Below, piece by piece: positions 35,681 to 44,329 of a DNA stretch of 64,000 nucleotides. The DNA comes from Dokdonella_A soli (GTDB lineage: Bacteria; Pseudomonadota; Gammaproteobacteria; Xanthomonadales; Rhodanobacteraceae): assembly GCF_039523175.1 (NCBI RefSeq), contig NZ_BAAAEU010000010.1, positions 124,001 to 188,000 on the forward strand, given 5' to 3'. A program made the position numbers and the translations under genes. The stretch's first letter is position 1. Each line of letters opens with the position of its first letter. Below the pieces are notes generated by a model. That model searched no databases, was not told where the DNA came from, and saw only the letters and a list, made by a program, of their open reading frames with translations.

Positions 35681-35890
35681 ATGCGCATTTTCGTGCCGAT
35701 CGAGGACGCCAGCGTCGATCATGAGGTGGAGCCGCTGGTGCCGTATCGCTGCGGCCTCCCCTGCGTGCATGGCCTGCGCGAAGGGTTCGTCCTGGATGAA
35801 GACGGCTGGCTGCAGTTCGGATCGCTCAGCGATGGATCTGCATCTCGTCGCCCGGAGCCAGGCCCAGCTTGCTCGCCTGGCCACCGTTGA
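35681..35890 (+). CDS. small hypothetical protein
   Basis: A 69-residue frame starting 3 bases after the terminator T-run. The first 48 or so residues look protein-like (MRIFVPIEDASVDHEVEPLV, then a PYRCGLPCVHGLRE-type stretch) and similar short proteins occur in xanthomonads by my recollection. The last third overlaps the 3' end of the convergent DUF192 gene by 65 bases and looks like chance translation. No ribosome-binding site is obvious. Whether it is expressed is uncertain. Confidence 0.4.
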   Translation: MRIFVPIEDASVDHEVEPLVPYRCGLPCVHGLREGFVLDEDGWLQFGSLSDGSASRRPEPGPACSPGHR

Positions 35891-36269
35891 GCTCGAGCAC
35901 ATAGCGCGCCGGCGCACCGCTCGAGTACGCGGGGCAGGGATCGGCCGTACACGGCGGCACGTTGTGCTGCACGCTGACCAGGCGGCGGTCCGCATCGAAG
36001 AACAGCATGTCGAGCGGGATCTTCGTGTTCTTCATCCAGAACGCACGTGGCGTGTCGTCCTGGAACACGAACAGCATGCCGTGGTCCGCGGCCATCTCGG
36101 TGCGATCCATCAGGCCGTGCTCGCGCGACGCATCGTTGTCGGCGATCTCGATCGAATAAGTCTGGCCCTTGAGCTCGACGGAGGGACCCTTGGCTGCGCA
36201 AGCTTGGATCGACACCGTCAGGACGAGGGCCAGGAGTACGAGACAGGGCGAGCGGAAAGAGCGGTTCAT
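35826..36269 (-). CDS. DUF192 domain protein, exported
   Basis: A 147-residue protein with a hydrophobic N-terminus (SPCLVLLALVLTVSIQACA) that could be a lipoprotein signal with Cys24 or a cleaved signal peptide. The mature part is a DUF192 barrel: REHGLMDRTEMAADHGMLFV, then RAFWMKNTKIPLDMLFFD and YVLELNGG. This widespread family is small and exported and has no firm function. It is followed on the same strand by no gene and ends overlapping a doubtful convergent frame. Confidence 0.88.
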   Translation of the reverse strand: MNRSFRSPCLVLLALVLTVSIQACAAKGPSVELKGQTYSIEIADNDASREHGLMDRTEMAADHGMLFVFQDDTPRAFWMKNTKIPLDMLFFDADRRLVSVQHNVPPCTADPCPAYSSGAPARYVLELNGGQASKLGLAPGDEMQIHR

Positions 36270-36288
36270 GGCGGTCCTAGGGAAATCG

Positions 36289-36316
36289 GTTCGTCCTTCG
36301 ATACCTCAGGACGAAC
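36289..36316. repeat. REP-like palindrome
   Basis: GTTCGTCCT pairs perfectly with AGGACGAAC around the loop TCGATACCTC. It lies in the 57-base gap between the PfkB kinase and the DUF192 gene and resembles the reverse complement of the element at 5151-5182. Confidence 0.75.
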
Positions 36317-36326
36317 GGTGGGGGGT

Positions 36327-37265
36327 TCAGCCCAGCGCGTAGCCGAACTGTTCCTTGAACTCCGTGGCGAACTGCGCGTAGTCGAAGCGCTGGTTCTGCG
36401 TGCCCGGATGCTCGACCTTCAGCGCGCCCATCAGCGAGGCGGCGCGGCCGACGGTTGGCCAGTCCATGCCGCGCATCAGCGCGAAGATCAGGCCGGCGCG
36501 ATAGGCGTCGCCGCAGCCGGTCGGGTCGACGATCTGGCGCTCGCGCGCGGGCGGGATCTCGTGCGTGGTGCCGTCGCGTGTGTGGATCACCGAGCCGCGC
36601 GGGCCGTGCGTCACGATGTAGGCCTGGGTGCGCTGCGTGATCTCGCTGGCGCTCCAGCCGGTGCGCGCCTGCAGCAGCTGCGATTCGTAGTCGTTGACGA
36701 TCACGTAAGTCGACTTGCTGATCATCGTGCGGAACTCGTCGCCGCTGAACAGCGGCATCGCCTGACCCGGATCGAAGATGAAGGGCACGCCGCGCGCGGC
36801 GAACTCGTTGACGTGCTGCAGCATGGCCTCGCGACCGTCCGGGGCGACGATGCCGAACGTTACGCCGGGCACGTCGCGCACATGGTTCTCGTGCGAGCTC
36901 GACATCGCGCCGGGATGGAACGCGGTGATCTGGTTGTTGTCGAGGTCGGTGGTGATGAAGCACTGCGGCGTGAACTGGTCGGCGAACTCGCGGACCTGAT
37001 CGAGGCGGATGCCGCACTTGATCAGGTGTTCGCGGTACGGTGCGAAGTCCTGGCCGACCGTGGCCATCGGGATCGGGTCATCGCCGAGCAGCTTGAGGTT
37101 GTAGGCGATGTTGCCGGCGCAGCCGCCGAACTCGCGGCGCATGCGCGGCACCAGGAACGACACGTTCAGGATATGCACCTGATCGGGCAGGATGTGCTTC
37201 TTGAACTGGTCCTGGAACACCATGATGGTGTCGTAGGCAAGCGAACCGCAGATCAGTGCTGACAT
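36327..37265 (-). CDS. PfkB-family carbohydrate/adenosine kinase
   Basis: A 312-residue ribokinase-fold enzyme. The N-terminal MSALICGSLAYDTIMVFQDQ with REFGGCAGNIAYNLKLLG is typical of bacterial adenosine-kinase-like PfkB proteins. The C-terminal signature DPTGCGDAYRAGLIFALM holds the catalytic Asp and anion hole. The substrate, adenosine or a sugar, cannot be fixed from sequence. The ATG at 37265 gives this N-terminus. It is divergent from mreB; the 283-base gap contains both promoters and no gene. Confidence 0.9.
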   Translation of the reverse strand: MSALICGSLAYDTIMVFQDQFKKHILPDQVHILNVSFLVPRMRREFGGCAGNIAYNLKLLGDDPIPMATVGQDFAPYREHLIKCGIRLDQVREFADQFTPQCFITTDLDNNQITAFHPGAMSSSHENHVRDVPGVTFGIVAPDGREAMLQHVNEFAARGVPFIFDPGQAMPLFSGDEFRTMISKSTYVIVNDYESQLLQARTGWSASEITQRTQAYIVTHGPRGSVIHTRDGTTHEIPPARERQIVDPTGCGDAYRAGLIFALMRGMDWPTVGRAASLMGALKVEHPGTQNQRFDYAQFATEFKEQFGYALG

Positions 37266-37548
37266 CGAAGGATTTCCGGAAGAGGCGCGGCGGTGCACGG
37301 GCGAATCGCCGCGCAAACCGGCGAAGCTTACCCGAGCCGCGCACCGAACCGGAATCCTCGCCGGCTGCGGCCTCGCCGTGTCGGGGCGGCCGGAAATGTC
37401 GACTGCGCCACGTTCCTCGCGGGTCCGGGACGCGCGGAAACCTGCGCCGGACAAGGGTTTTTTAACCTTCCCGTCCTTGCCCGCCCGCGCATTGCTGTCT
37501 ACACTCGCGCGCTTTTCTCGCACTTTACGCAAGGCGCGCGCCGCACTC

Positions 37549-38595
37549 ATGTTCAAAGGTCTCCGCGGACTCTTTTCCAACGATCTCTCGATCGATCTCG
37601 GCACCGCCAACACGCTGATCTACGTGCGTGGCCAGGGCATCGTCCTCAACGAACCCTCGGTGGTCGCGATCCGACAGGACCGCGGCCCGGGCGGCCCGCG
37701 TTCGGTCGCGGCGGTCGGCGGCGATGCCAAGCGCATGCTCGGTCGTACGCCGGCCGCGATCGTCACGATCCGGCCGATGAAGGACGGCGTCATCGCCGAC
37801 TTCACGATGACCGAGGAGATGCTCAAGCAGTTCATCAAGAAAGTGCACCGCGCGCGCATGTTCCGGCCCAGCCCGCGCGTGCTGGTCTGCGTGCCGTGCG
37901 GCTCGACCCAGGTCGAGCGCCGCGCGATCAAGGAATCGGCCGAGTCGGCCGGCGCACGCGACGTCTACCTGATCGAGGAACCGATGGCTGCGGCGATCGG
38001 CGCCGGCATCCCGGTGCACGAGGCGCGTGGCTCGATGGTGCTCGACATCGGTGGCGGCACCTCCGAGGTCGCGGTGATCTCGCTGAACGGCATCGTCTAT
38101 TCGCAGTCGGTGCGCATCGGCGGTGACCGCTTCGACGAGGCGATCATCAACTACGTGCGCCGCAACCACGGCACCCTGATCGGCGAATCGACCGCCGAGA
38201 AGATCAAGATGGAGATCGGCTGCGCCTTCCCGCAGTCCGAGGTGCGCGAGATCGAGGTGTCCGGGCGCAACCTTGCCGAGGGCGTGCCGCGCATGTTCTC
38301 GGTGAACTCGAACGAGATCCTCGAAGCGCTGCACGAGCCGCTGTCCGGCATCGTCAGTTCGGTGCGCAGCGCGCTCGAGCAGACTCCGCCGGAGCTGTGC
38401 TCGGACGTCGCCGAGCGCGGCATCGTGCTGACCGGCGGCGGCGCACTGCTGCGCGACATCGACCGCCTGATCTCGGAAGAGACCGGCCTGCATGTGCACG
38501 TCGCCGACGATCCGCTGACCTGCGTCGCGCGCGGCGGCGGCCGGGCCCTCGAGCTGATCGACCAGCACGGCAGCGATTTCTTCGCACCGGAATGA
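37549..38595 (+). CDS. mreB: rod-shape-determining actin homologue MreB
   Basis: A 348-residue bacterial actin. It starts MFKGLRGLFSNDLSIDLGTA with the phosphate-1 motif DLGTANTLIY, then VCVPCGSTQVERRAIKESA, the phosphate-2 motif LDIGGGTSEVAVISL and the adenosine motif TGGGALLRDID. It forms membrane-bound filaments that organise the elongasome. The ATG at 37549 matches family N-termini. It is the first gene of the sidewall cluster that runs to lipA, and a repeat separates it from mreC. Confidence 0.98.
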   Translation: MFKGLRGLFSNDLSIDLGTANTLIYVRGQGIVLNEPSVVAIRQDRGPGGPRSVAAVGGDAKRMLGRTPAAIVTIRPMKDGVIADFTMTEEMLKQFIKKVHRARMFRPSPRVLVCVPCGSTQVERRAIKESAESAGARDVYLIEEPMAAAIGAGIPVHEARGSMVLDIGGGTSEVAVISLNGIVYSQSVRIGGDRFDEAIINYVRRNHGTLIGESTAEKIKMEIGCAFPQSEVREIEVSGRNLAEGVPRMFSVNSNEILEALHEPLSGIVSSVRSALEQTPPELCSDVAERGIVLTGGGALLRDIDRLISEETGLHVHVADDPLTCVARGGGRALELIDQHGSDFFAPE

Positions 38596-38600
38596 AAAGC

Positions 38601-38721
38601 AGTGATGGGTGATTCGTGATTCGTGATTGGAGGGAAGCGGGCGCGAAACCTGGGTGAGAGAGGTCTGACGCGTAAGGTTCGTTCGCTTTTCCGAATCACC
38701 AATCACCGATCACGAATCACC
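38601..38721. repeat. inverted repeat of GATTCGTGATT-type iterations between mreB and mreC
   Basis: The left arm (38601-38630) iterates GTGATTCGTGATTCGTGATT and the right arm (38692-38721) is its near complement, AATCACCAATCACCGATCACG and onward. Sixty bases separate the arms. It is the same class as the element at 5501-5592 and occupies most of the 131-base gap between mreB and mreC, so a large stem could form in the mre transcript. Confidence 0.75.
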
Positions 38722-38726
38722 GCCCC

Positions 38727-39665
38727 ATGCGCACCGACAACGCCACGCTGTTCGCCGAGGGCTCGGTCAGCACGCTGCGCCTGATCGTCTATCTCGCTTT
38801 CAGCGTTGCGCTGATGGTGCTCGACCATCGTGGCCACTACCTCGAGGTGCTGCGTCGCACGGCCAGCGCGCTGGTCGAGCCGGCCTATCGTCTGGCCGCG
38901 TTCCCGGCCGATGTCGCGCGCGCCACGCGCACCGCGGTCGCGACCCAGGACCGCCTCGCCGGCGAGAACCGCGAACTGCGCGAACAGCTTTTGCTCGCGC
39001 AGGCGCGCCTGAACCGCCTGGACACCCTGGTCGCGCAGAACGCGCGGCTCAAGGGCCTGCTGGATGCGCAGAAGAACCTTGGTCTCTCCGTGCAATTCGC
39101 ACGGCTCGTCGATGTCGATCTCGACCCGTTCCGCCACCGCATCGTGCTCGACGTCGGCACCAACCAGGGCATCGCGATCGGCCAGCCGGTGATCGATGCG
39201 CATGGCGTCATGGGCCAGATCATCGAGGTACTGCCGAACACCGCGGTCGCGATGCTGATCACCGATCCGACCCATGCGATCCCGGTCGTCATCGAACGCA
39301 CCGGCCTGCGCACGATCGCCTACGGCAGCGGTGCCATCGACCGCCTCGAACTGCCGAACATTCCGATCAGCGCGGACGTGAAACCTGGCGACAAGCTGCT
39401 CACTTCGGGGCTTGGCGGGCGCTTCCCGGCGGGTTTTCCGGTCGGCGAGATCGGGTCGGTCAGCAACGACAAGAGCGGCATGTTCGCGGCCGCGACCGCG
39501 CGGCCGTCCGCCGCGCTGGACCGCAGCGGCGAGGTGCTGCTGCTGCGTGACCAGCCGCAGCCCTACGGGCCGCCTGCGCTGCAGGGCGAGATGGGGCCGC
39601 CGGCCGAACTCGCCGGCCCGGCGCCGGATGCGCCGCCAGCCGCCGCCGCGGCGACTTCGCCATGA
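38727..39665 (+). CDS. mreC: rod-shape-determining protein MreC
   Basis: A 312-residue bitopic membrane protein with a short cytoplasmic N-terminus, a membrane segment (about residues 18-33) and a coiled-coil (AGENRELREQLLLAQARLNR). The beta-domain follows, with VLDVGTNQGIAIGQPVIDAHGVMGQI, ITDPTHAIPVVIERTGLR and KPGDKLLTSGLGGRFPAGFPVG. A Pro/Ala-rich tail ends the protein. MreC couples MreB filaments to PBP2 in the periplasm. Its stop overlaps the mreD start (ATGA). Confidence 0.97.
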   Translation: MRTDNATLFAEGSVSTLRLIVYLAFSVALMVLDHRGHYLEVLRRTASALVEPAYRLAAFPADVARATRTAVATQDRLAGENRELREQLLLAQARLNRLDTLVAQNARLKGLLDAQKNLGLSVQFARLVDVDLDPFRHRIVLDVGTNQGIAIGQPVIDAHGVMGQIIEVLPNTAVAMLITDPTHAIPVVIERTGLRTIAYGSGAIDRLELPNIPISADVKPGDKLLTSGLGGRFPAGFPVGEIGSVSNDKSGMFAAATARPSAALDRSGEVLLLRDQPQPYGPPALQGEMGPPAELAGPAPDAPPAAAAATSP

Positions 39666-40150
39666 ACCGCGCACGCGTTCAGGGTTGGCTGTTCGCCGGC
39701 AGCTTTGCGCTGGCGTTGCTGCTGCAGTTGATGCCGCTGCCGCTGGCCCTGGCGCCGCTCAAGCCGTACTGGATCGGCCTGGTGCTGATCTACTGGGCGA
39801 TCGAGATGCCCGAGCGCGTCGGCCTCGGCTTCGCGTTCCTGTTCGGCATGGCCGGTGACGTGATGACCGGCGAACTGCTCGGTGAGCAGGCGCTGCGCCT
39901 GGTCGTGCTCGCGTTCATCGTGCTGCGCTTCCGCGCACGCCTGCGCTTCTTCCCGATGGGACAGCAGACGCTGGCCGTGCTCGCGTTGCTGCTCAACGAT
40001 CGCATCGTGATGCTGATGGTACGCGGGTTCTCCGGTGAGGCGATGCCGCCAGCGACGTTCTGGCTGGCGCCGCTGACCGGAATGCTGGCGTGGCCGTTCG
40101 TGTATCTGCTGTTCGACGATCTGCGCGCACGCCTGCGCGCGAGCGAATAG
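39662..40150 (+). CDS. mreD: rod-shape-determining protein MreD
   Basis: A 162-residue polytopic membrane protein with about five hydrophobic segments, sharing the MreD pattern (LQLMPLPLALAPLKPYWIGL; FLFGMAGDVMTGELLGEQAL; LRFRARLRFFPMGQQTLAVL). It works with MreC to activate the PBP2-RodA synthase. The ATG at 39662 overlaps the mreC stop by 4 bases, and mrdA begins 11 bases after its stop, so the genes are tightly coupled. Confidence 0.95.
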   Translation: MNRARVQGWLFAGSFALALLLQLMPLPLALAPLKPYWIGLVLIYWAIEMPERVGLGFAFLFGMAGDVMTGELLGEQALRLVVLAFIVLRFRARLRFFPMGQQTLAVLALLLNDRIVMLMVRGFSGEAMPPATFWLAPLTGMLAWPFVYLLFDDLRARLRASE

Positions 40151-40161
40151 CGGGTCCGGAG

Positions 40162-42063
40162 ATGCCCCGCGCATTCAAGCCGTTGAAGGAGGCGCGCCAC
40201 GAGGCCGCGCTGTTCCGGCGCCGCGCGCTGGCCGGCTTCCTGATCATCGTCGCCTGCCTGATCGTGCTCGGCGTGCGCTTCAGCGTGTTGCAGGTCCGCC
40301 AGCACGACGAATTCAGCGCGCGCTCGGAGGCGAACCGCGTGCTGACCCGCCCACTGGCGCCGGCGCGCGGCCTGATCTACGACCGCAACGGCGTGTTGCT
40401 CGCCGAGAACGTCGCGGCATTCCGGCTCGAAGTCACGCCGGAACACGTGCGTGACATGCCGGGCCTGCTCGCCAGGCTCGGCGGGATCGTGCCGATCAGC
40501 GACGACGACATCGCGCGCTTCAACGCGCTGCGCAAGAGCAAGCGTTCGTACCAGAGCGTGCCGCTGCGCATGAAGCTGTCCGAGGAGGAGATCGCGAAGT
40601 TCTCGATCAACCGCTGGGCCTTCCCGGGCGTCGAGGTCGTGCCGTACCTGACTCGCTCGTATCCGCTCGGCGCGGAGTTCGCGCACACCGTCGGCTACGT
40701 CGGGCGCATCGACGAGGACGACCTCGCCAAGCTCGACAGGGGCGACTACGCCGGCACCACGCACATCGGCAAGACCGGCGTTGAGCGCTACTACGAGGAT
40801 CGCCTGCACGGTGAACCCGGCTACGAGCAGGTCGAGGTCAATGCCGATCATCGTCCGTTGCGCGTGCTCGATCGCGTCGCGCCGAAGCCCGGCCAGAACC
40901 TGTACCTGACCATCGACTCGCACCTGCAGGAAGTCACCGAGGCCACCTTCGAGGGTCGCGCGGGGGCCGCGGTCGTGATCGATCCACGCAACGGCGAGGT
41001 GCTGGCGATGGTCAGCGTGCCGAGCTTCGATCCGAATCCGTTCGTGAACGGCATCGCCGGCGTGGACTACGCGGCCCTGCTCAACGCGCCGGACAAGCCG
41101 CTGCTGAACCGGGTCATCCGCGGCGGCTACGCGCCCGGCTCGACGATGAAGCCGTTCGTCGGACTTGGCGGCCTCGAGCTCGGCCTGCGCCGGCCGAGCG
41201 ATACCGTGCTGTCGACCGGCGAATTCTTCATCCCGGGCCAGTCGCGTGCCTACCGCGACGACGTGCGCGGCGGCCAGGGCCGGGTCGACCTGGTCCAGGC
41301 GATCGCGAAATCGGTGAACACGTACTTTTATTCGCTGGCGCTCGACATGGGCATCGATCGCTTCAGCGATTTCATGGATCGCTTCGGGTTCGGCAGGCCG
41401 ACCGGCATCGACCTGGTCGGCGAAGGCAAGGGCGTGCTGCCCTCGCGTGACTGGAAGCGCGGGCGCTTCAACCAGGCCTGGTATCCGGGCGAAACCGTGA
41501 TCGCCGGCATCGGCCAGGGCTACTGGGTGGTCACGCCGTTGCAGCTCGCGAACGCGGTCGCGACATTGGCCGACCGCGGCCAGCCGCACACGCCGCACCT
41601 GCTGCGCGCGGTGCAGAGCGGCCTCGACGGCCGACCCGAACCGGCGCCGCGCGTGGCCGCGCCAGCGAACGTGATCAAGCGGCCGGACAACTGGCTGGCC
41701 GTGCAGCAGGGCATGATCGAGGTGGTCAAGAGCGGCACCGCGCGCGGGCTCAACGACGGATTTCCGTACGCGATTGCCGGCAAGACCGGCACTGCCGAGC
41801 GCTATTCGCGCACGACCGAGGAGTGGACCAGCATCAGCGCCAGCCCGATCGAACGCCACCAGGTGCTGTTCGAGGCGTTCGCGCCCGCCGACGATGCGCG
41901 CATCGCAGTGATCGTCGCGCTCGAGGCCGGCCGCAGCGGCGCGCACGACGCGGCACCGATCGCGCGCAAGATCCTCGACGCGTGGCTGCCGGGCGACCAG
42001 GAACAGCAGGGCCGCGACACGCGCACCAAGATCGCCGCCGCGTCACCGGAGCCGGCGCGATGA
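40162..42063 (+). CDS. mrdA: penicillin-binding protein 2 (elongasome transpeptidase)
   Basis: A 633-residue class B PBP. It has a short N-terminus, a membrane anchor (about residues 22-42), a pedestal domain with RGLIYDRNGVLLAENV, and the transpeptidase domain. The active site shows APGSTMKPF (SxxK, Ser327), the SVN of SKSVNTYFYSL-type sequence, and KTGTAE. It cross-links new sidewall peptidoglycan together with RodA. The ATG at 40162 is preceded by GGAG. The last base pairs overlap the rodA start (ATGA at 42060), a typical coupled pair. Confidence 0.97.
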   Translation: MPRAFKPLKEARHEAALFRRRALAGFLIIVACLIVLGVRFSVLQVRQHDEFSARSEANRVLTRPLAPARGLIYDRNGVLLAENVAAFRLEVTPEHVRDMPGLLARLGGIVPISDDDIARFNALRKSKRSYQSVPLRMKLSEEEIAKFSINRWAFPGVEVVPYLTRSYPLGAEFAHTVGYVGRIDEDDLAKLDRGDYAGTTHIGKTGVERYYEDRLHGEPGYEQVEVNADHRPLRVLDRVAPKPGQNLYLTIDSHLQEVTEATFEGRAGAAVVIDPRNGEVLAMVSVPSFDPNPFVNGIAGVDYAALLNAPDKPLLNRVIRGGYAPGSTMKPFVGLGGLELGLRRPSDTVLSTGEFFIPGQSRAYRDDVRGGQGRVDLVQAIAKSVNTYFYSLALDMGIDRFSDFMDRFGFGRPTGIDLVGEGKGVLPSRDWKRGRFNQAWYPGETVIAGIGQGYWVVTPLQLANAVATLADRGQPHTPHLLRAVQSGLDGRPEPAPRVAAPANVIKRPDNWLAVQQGMIEVVKSGTARGLNDGFPYAIAGKTGTAERYSRTTEEWTSISASPIERHQVLFEAFAPADDARIAVIVALEAGRSGAHDAAPIARKILDAWLPGDQEQQGRDTRTKIAAASPEPAR

Positions 42064-43178
42064 TCGACGAACTGATCCTCGAATGGCGTCACCGCCTGGG
42101 CTCGATGTGGCGCAAGCCGCGCGTCGACCTGCCCCTGCTGGGAGCCTTGCTGCTGCTGATGGGCGTCGGCCTGATGACGCTGTACAGCGCCAGCGACCTC
42201 GATCGCGGTCAGGTGATCTCGCAGGCGCTGCGCTTCGTGCTCGGACTCGTGCTGATGGCCGCGATCGCGCGCATCCCGCCACTGACCCTGCGCAACTGGA
42301 CGCCGTGGCTGTACGCGGGCAGCGTGGTGCTGCTGGTCGTCGTCGTCGTGCTCGGCGAGGGCCGCGGTGCGAACCGCTGGCTGGACCTGCGCATCGTGCG
42401 CTTCCAGCCGTCCGAACTGCTCAAGCTGACCATGCCGATGATGGTCGCCTGGTATCTCAACGGGCGACCGCTGCCGCCGGGCTGGACCACGCTCGGCGTG
42501 GTCGGCGGTCTGATCGCGATTCCGGCCGCACTGGTCGCCAAGCAGCCCGATCTCGGCACCGCACTGCTGATCGCCGCCAGCGGCGCGTTCGGCGTGTTCC
42601 TCTCCGGCTTGGCCTGGTGGCGCATCGGTGTGCTGCTCGGCGCGTTCGCGGGTGTGGTGCCGGTGGCCTGGCACTTCCTGCACGACTACCAGCGCAATCG
42701 CGTGCTGACCCTGCTCGACCCCGAGGCCGATCCGCTCGGCAACGGCTGGCACATCATCCAGTCGAAGATCGCGGTCGGCTCGGGTGGCCTATGGGGCAAG
42801 GGTTGGCATCACGGCACGCAGTCGCGCCTCGAATTCCTGCCCGAACACACCACCGATTTCATCTTCTCGGTGTTCGCCGAGGAATGGGGCCTGGTCGGCG
42901 TACTGCTGTTGCTCGCGCTGTACGTGTTCATCATCGCGCGCTGCCTGTGGATTGCGGCCGAGGCGAAGGACACCTATGCGCGCCTGCTCGCCGGCGCGAT
43001 CAGCATGGCGCTGTTTGTCTACGTGATGGTCAACGGCGGCATGATCACCGGCATGCTGCCCGTGGTCGGCGTGCCGTTGCCGCTGGTGAGCTACGGCGGC
43101 ACCTCGGCGGTCTCGCTGCTCGCCGGTTTCGGCGTGCTGATGTCGATCCACGCGCATCGCAAGATGGTCGCGAGTTGA
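42060..43178 (+). CDS. rodA: SEDS glycosyltransferase RodA
   Basis: A 372-residue SEDS-family protein with about ten membrane segments. Landmarks are GVGLMTLYSAS, RGANRWLDLRIVRFQPSEL, KQPDLGTALLIAASG, the extracellular HHGTQSRLEFLPEHTTDFIF with the essential Asp region, and GMLPVVGVPLPLVSYGGTSA. RodA polymerises glycan strands with PBP2 as its partner. Its ATG overlaps the mrdA stop. A 128-base gap follows before mltB. Confidence 0.97.
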   Translation: MIDELILEWRHRLGSMWRKPRVDLPLLGALLLLMGVGLMTLYSASDLDRGQVISQALRFVLGLVLMAAIARIPPLTLRNWTPWLYAGSVVLLVVVVVLGEGRGANRWLDLRIVRFQPSELLKLTMPMMVAWYLNGRPLPPGWTTLGVVGGLIAIPAALVAKQPDLGTALLIAASGAFGVFLSGLAWWRIGVLLGAFAGVVPVAWHFLHDYQRNRVLTLLDPEADPLGNGWHIIQSKIAVGSGGLWGKGWHHGTQSRLEFLPEHTTDFIFSVFAEEWGLVGVLLLLALYVFIIARCLWIAAEAKDTYARLLAGAISMALFVYVMVNGGMITGMLPVVGVPLPLVSYGGTSAVSLLAGFGVLMSIHAHRKMVAS

Positions 43179-43306
43179 GAGATACGCCGGCGAGGCGCGG
43201 TTCGGCATCGCCGCGGATCACGGAGGTCCACGAAGCGACTGATCTTCCTGATCCGGCATCGCTCACCCTCCAGCGTCTCCGGCGTTCGAGATGCTACATT
43301 ACCCGC

Positions 43307-44329
43307 ATGTTGGAAGCCGTTCGCGCCGCGTGCGCTCATCTTGTCCTCGCGTCGGTCTGCGCCCTGGGTGCGGAGAGTGTCTTCGCTTCCGCACAAAGTG
43401 CTGGTGTCGAAACGGTAGAAACGGTGGAGCGCGCATTCGCGGCCGAGGTCGCGAAGGCCGGCGGACCGTCCGAATCGAGTGTGCTCGCCACACTGGCGGG
43501 TGCGAAGATGCAGCAGAGCATCCTCGATGCGATCGCGCGCCCGGCCGAGGCGACCAAGCCGTGGAGCGAGTACCGGCCGATCTTCCTGACCGACAAGCGC
43601 ATCGATGACGGCATCGCGTTCTATCGCGCGAACCGCGTGCTGCTCGATCGCATCGGCAACGAGTACAGCGTGCCGCCGCAGGTCGTCGTCGCGATCATCG
43701 GTGTGGAGACCGGCTACGGGCGCATCACCGGCAAGTACCGCGTGCTCGACGCGCTGGCCACGCTCGCGTTCCACTACCCGCCGCGCGCCACATTCTTCCG
43801 CGGCGAGCTGAAGCAATTGTTCCTGCTCGGCGACCAGCAGCTCGCCTACCCGATCGATGAACTCAGGGGCTCGTACGCCGGCGCGATGGGCTGGGGCCAG
43901 TTCATGCCGACCAGCATCGCGAAGTGGGCGAAGGACGAGGACGGCGATGGTCGCATCGACCTGTGGAATTCGCTGCCCGACATCACGGCCAGTGTGGCGA
44001 ACTATTTTGCCGCGCACGGCTGGCAGAAGGATCAGCCGGTCGCCGTGCGCGTGCAGGCGGCCAGCGACGCGCGCGCTCTCAATCCCGCCAATTTCGAGCC
44101 CGTCTATCCGGTGCAGCAGATGGAGGCCTGGGGCTATGCGCCGATCGAGTACGTCGACGCCGACGTCGCCTCGACGCTGCTCAGGCTCGACGGCGAACGC
44201 GGCCCCGAATACTGGCTCACGTTCAAGAACTTCCAGGTGATCACGCGCTACAACAAGAGCCCGCTGTATTCGATGGCGGTGTGGCAGCTTGCCCAGGCGA
44301 TTGCCGCGGGCGCGGCGACACCGCCGTGA
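43307..44329 (+). CDS. mltB: lytic murein transglycosylase B
   Basis: A 340-residue exported enzyme of GH103 type. After a hydrophobic N-terminus comes VVAIIGVETGYGRITGKYRV with the catalytic Glu134, then SYAGAMGWGQFMPTSIAKWA and WNSLPDITASVANYFAAHGW. It cleaves glycan strands with formation of 1,6-anhydroMurNAc. No lipobox Cys is obvious at the signal end, so it may be a soluble form. The next gene (rlpA) starts inside its stop codon (GTGA). Confidence 0.94.
   Translation: MLEAVRAACAHLVLASVCALGAESVFASAQSAGVETVETVERAFAAEVAKAGGPSESSVLATLAGAKMQQSILDAIARPAEATKPWSEYRPIFLTDKRIDDGIAFYRANRVLLDRIGNEYSVPPQVVVAIIGVETGYGRITGKYRVLDALATLAFHYPPRATFFRGELKQLFLLGDQQLAYPIDELRGSYAGAMGWGQFMPTSIAKWAKDEDGDGRIDLWNSLPDITASVANYFAAHGWQKDQPVAVRVQAASDARALNPANFEPVYPVQQMEAWGYAPIEYVDADVASTLLRLDGERGPEYWLTFKNFQVITRYNKSPLYSMAVWQLAQAIAAGAATPP

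Noticed and set aside
39790..41946. 718-codon open frame opposite mreD and mrdA
   Set aside because: It is a complement artefact of GC-rich coding DNA; MrdA has complete active-site motifs.
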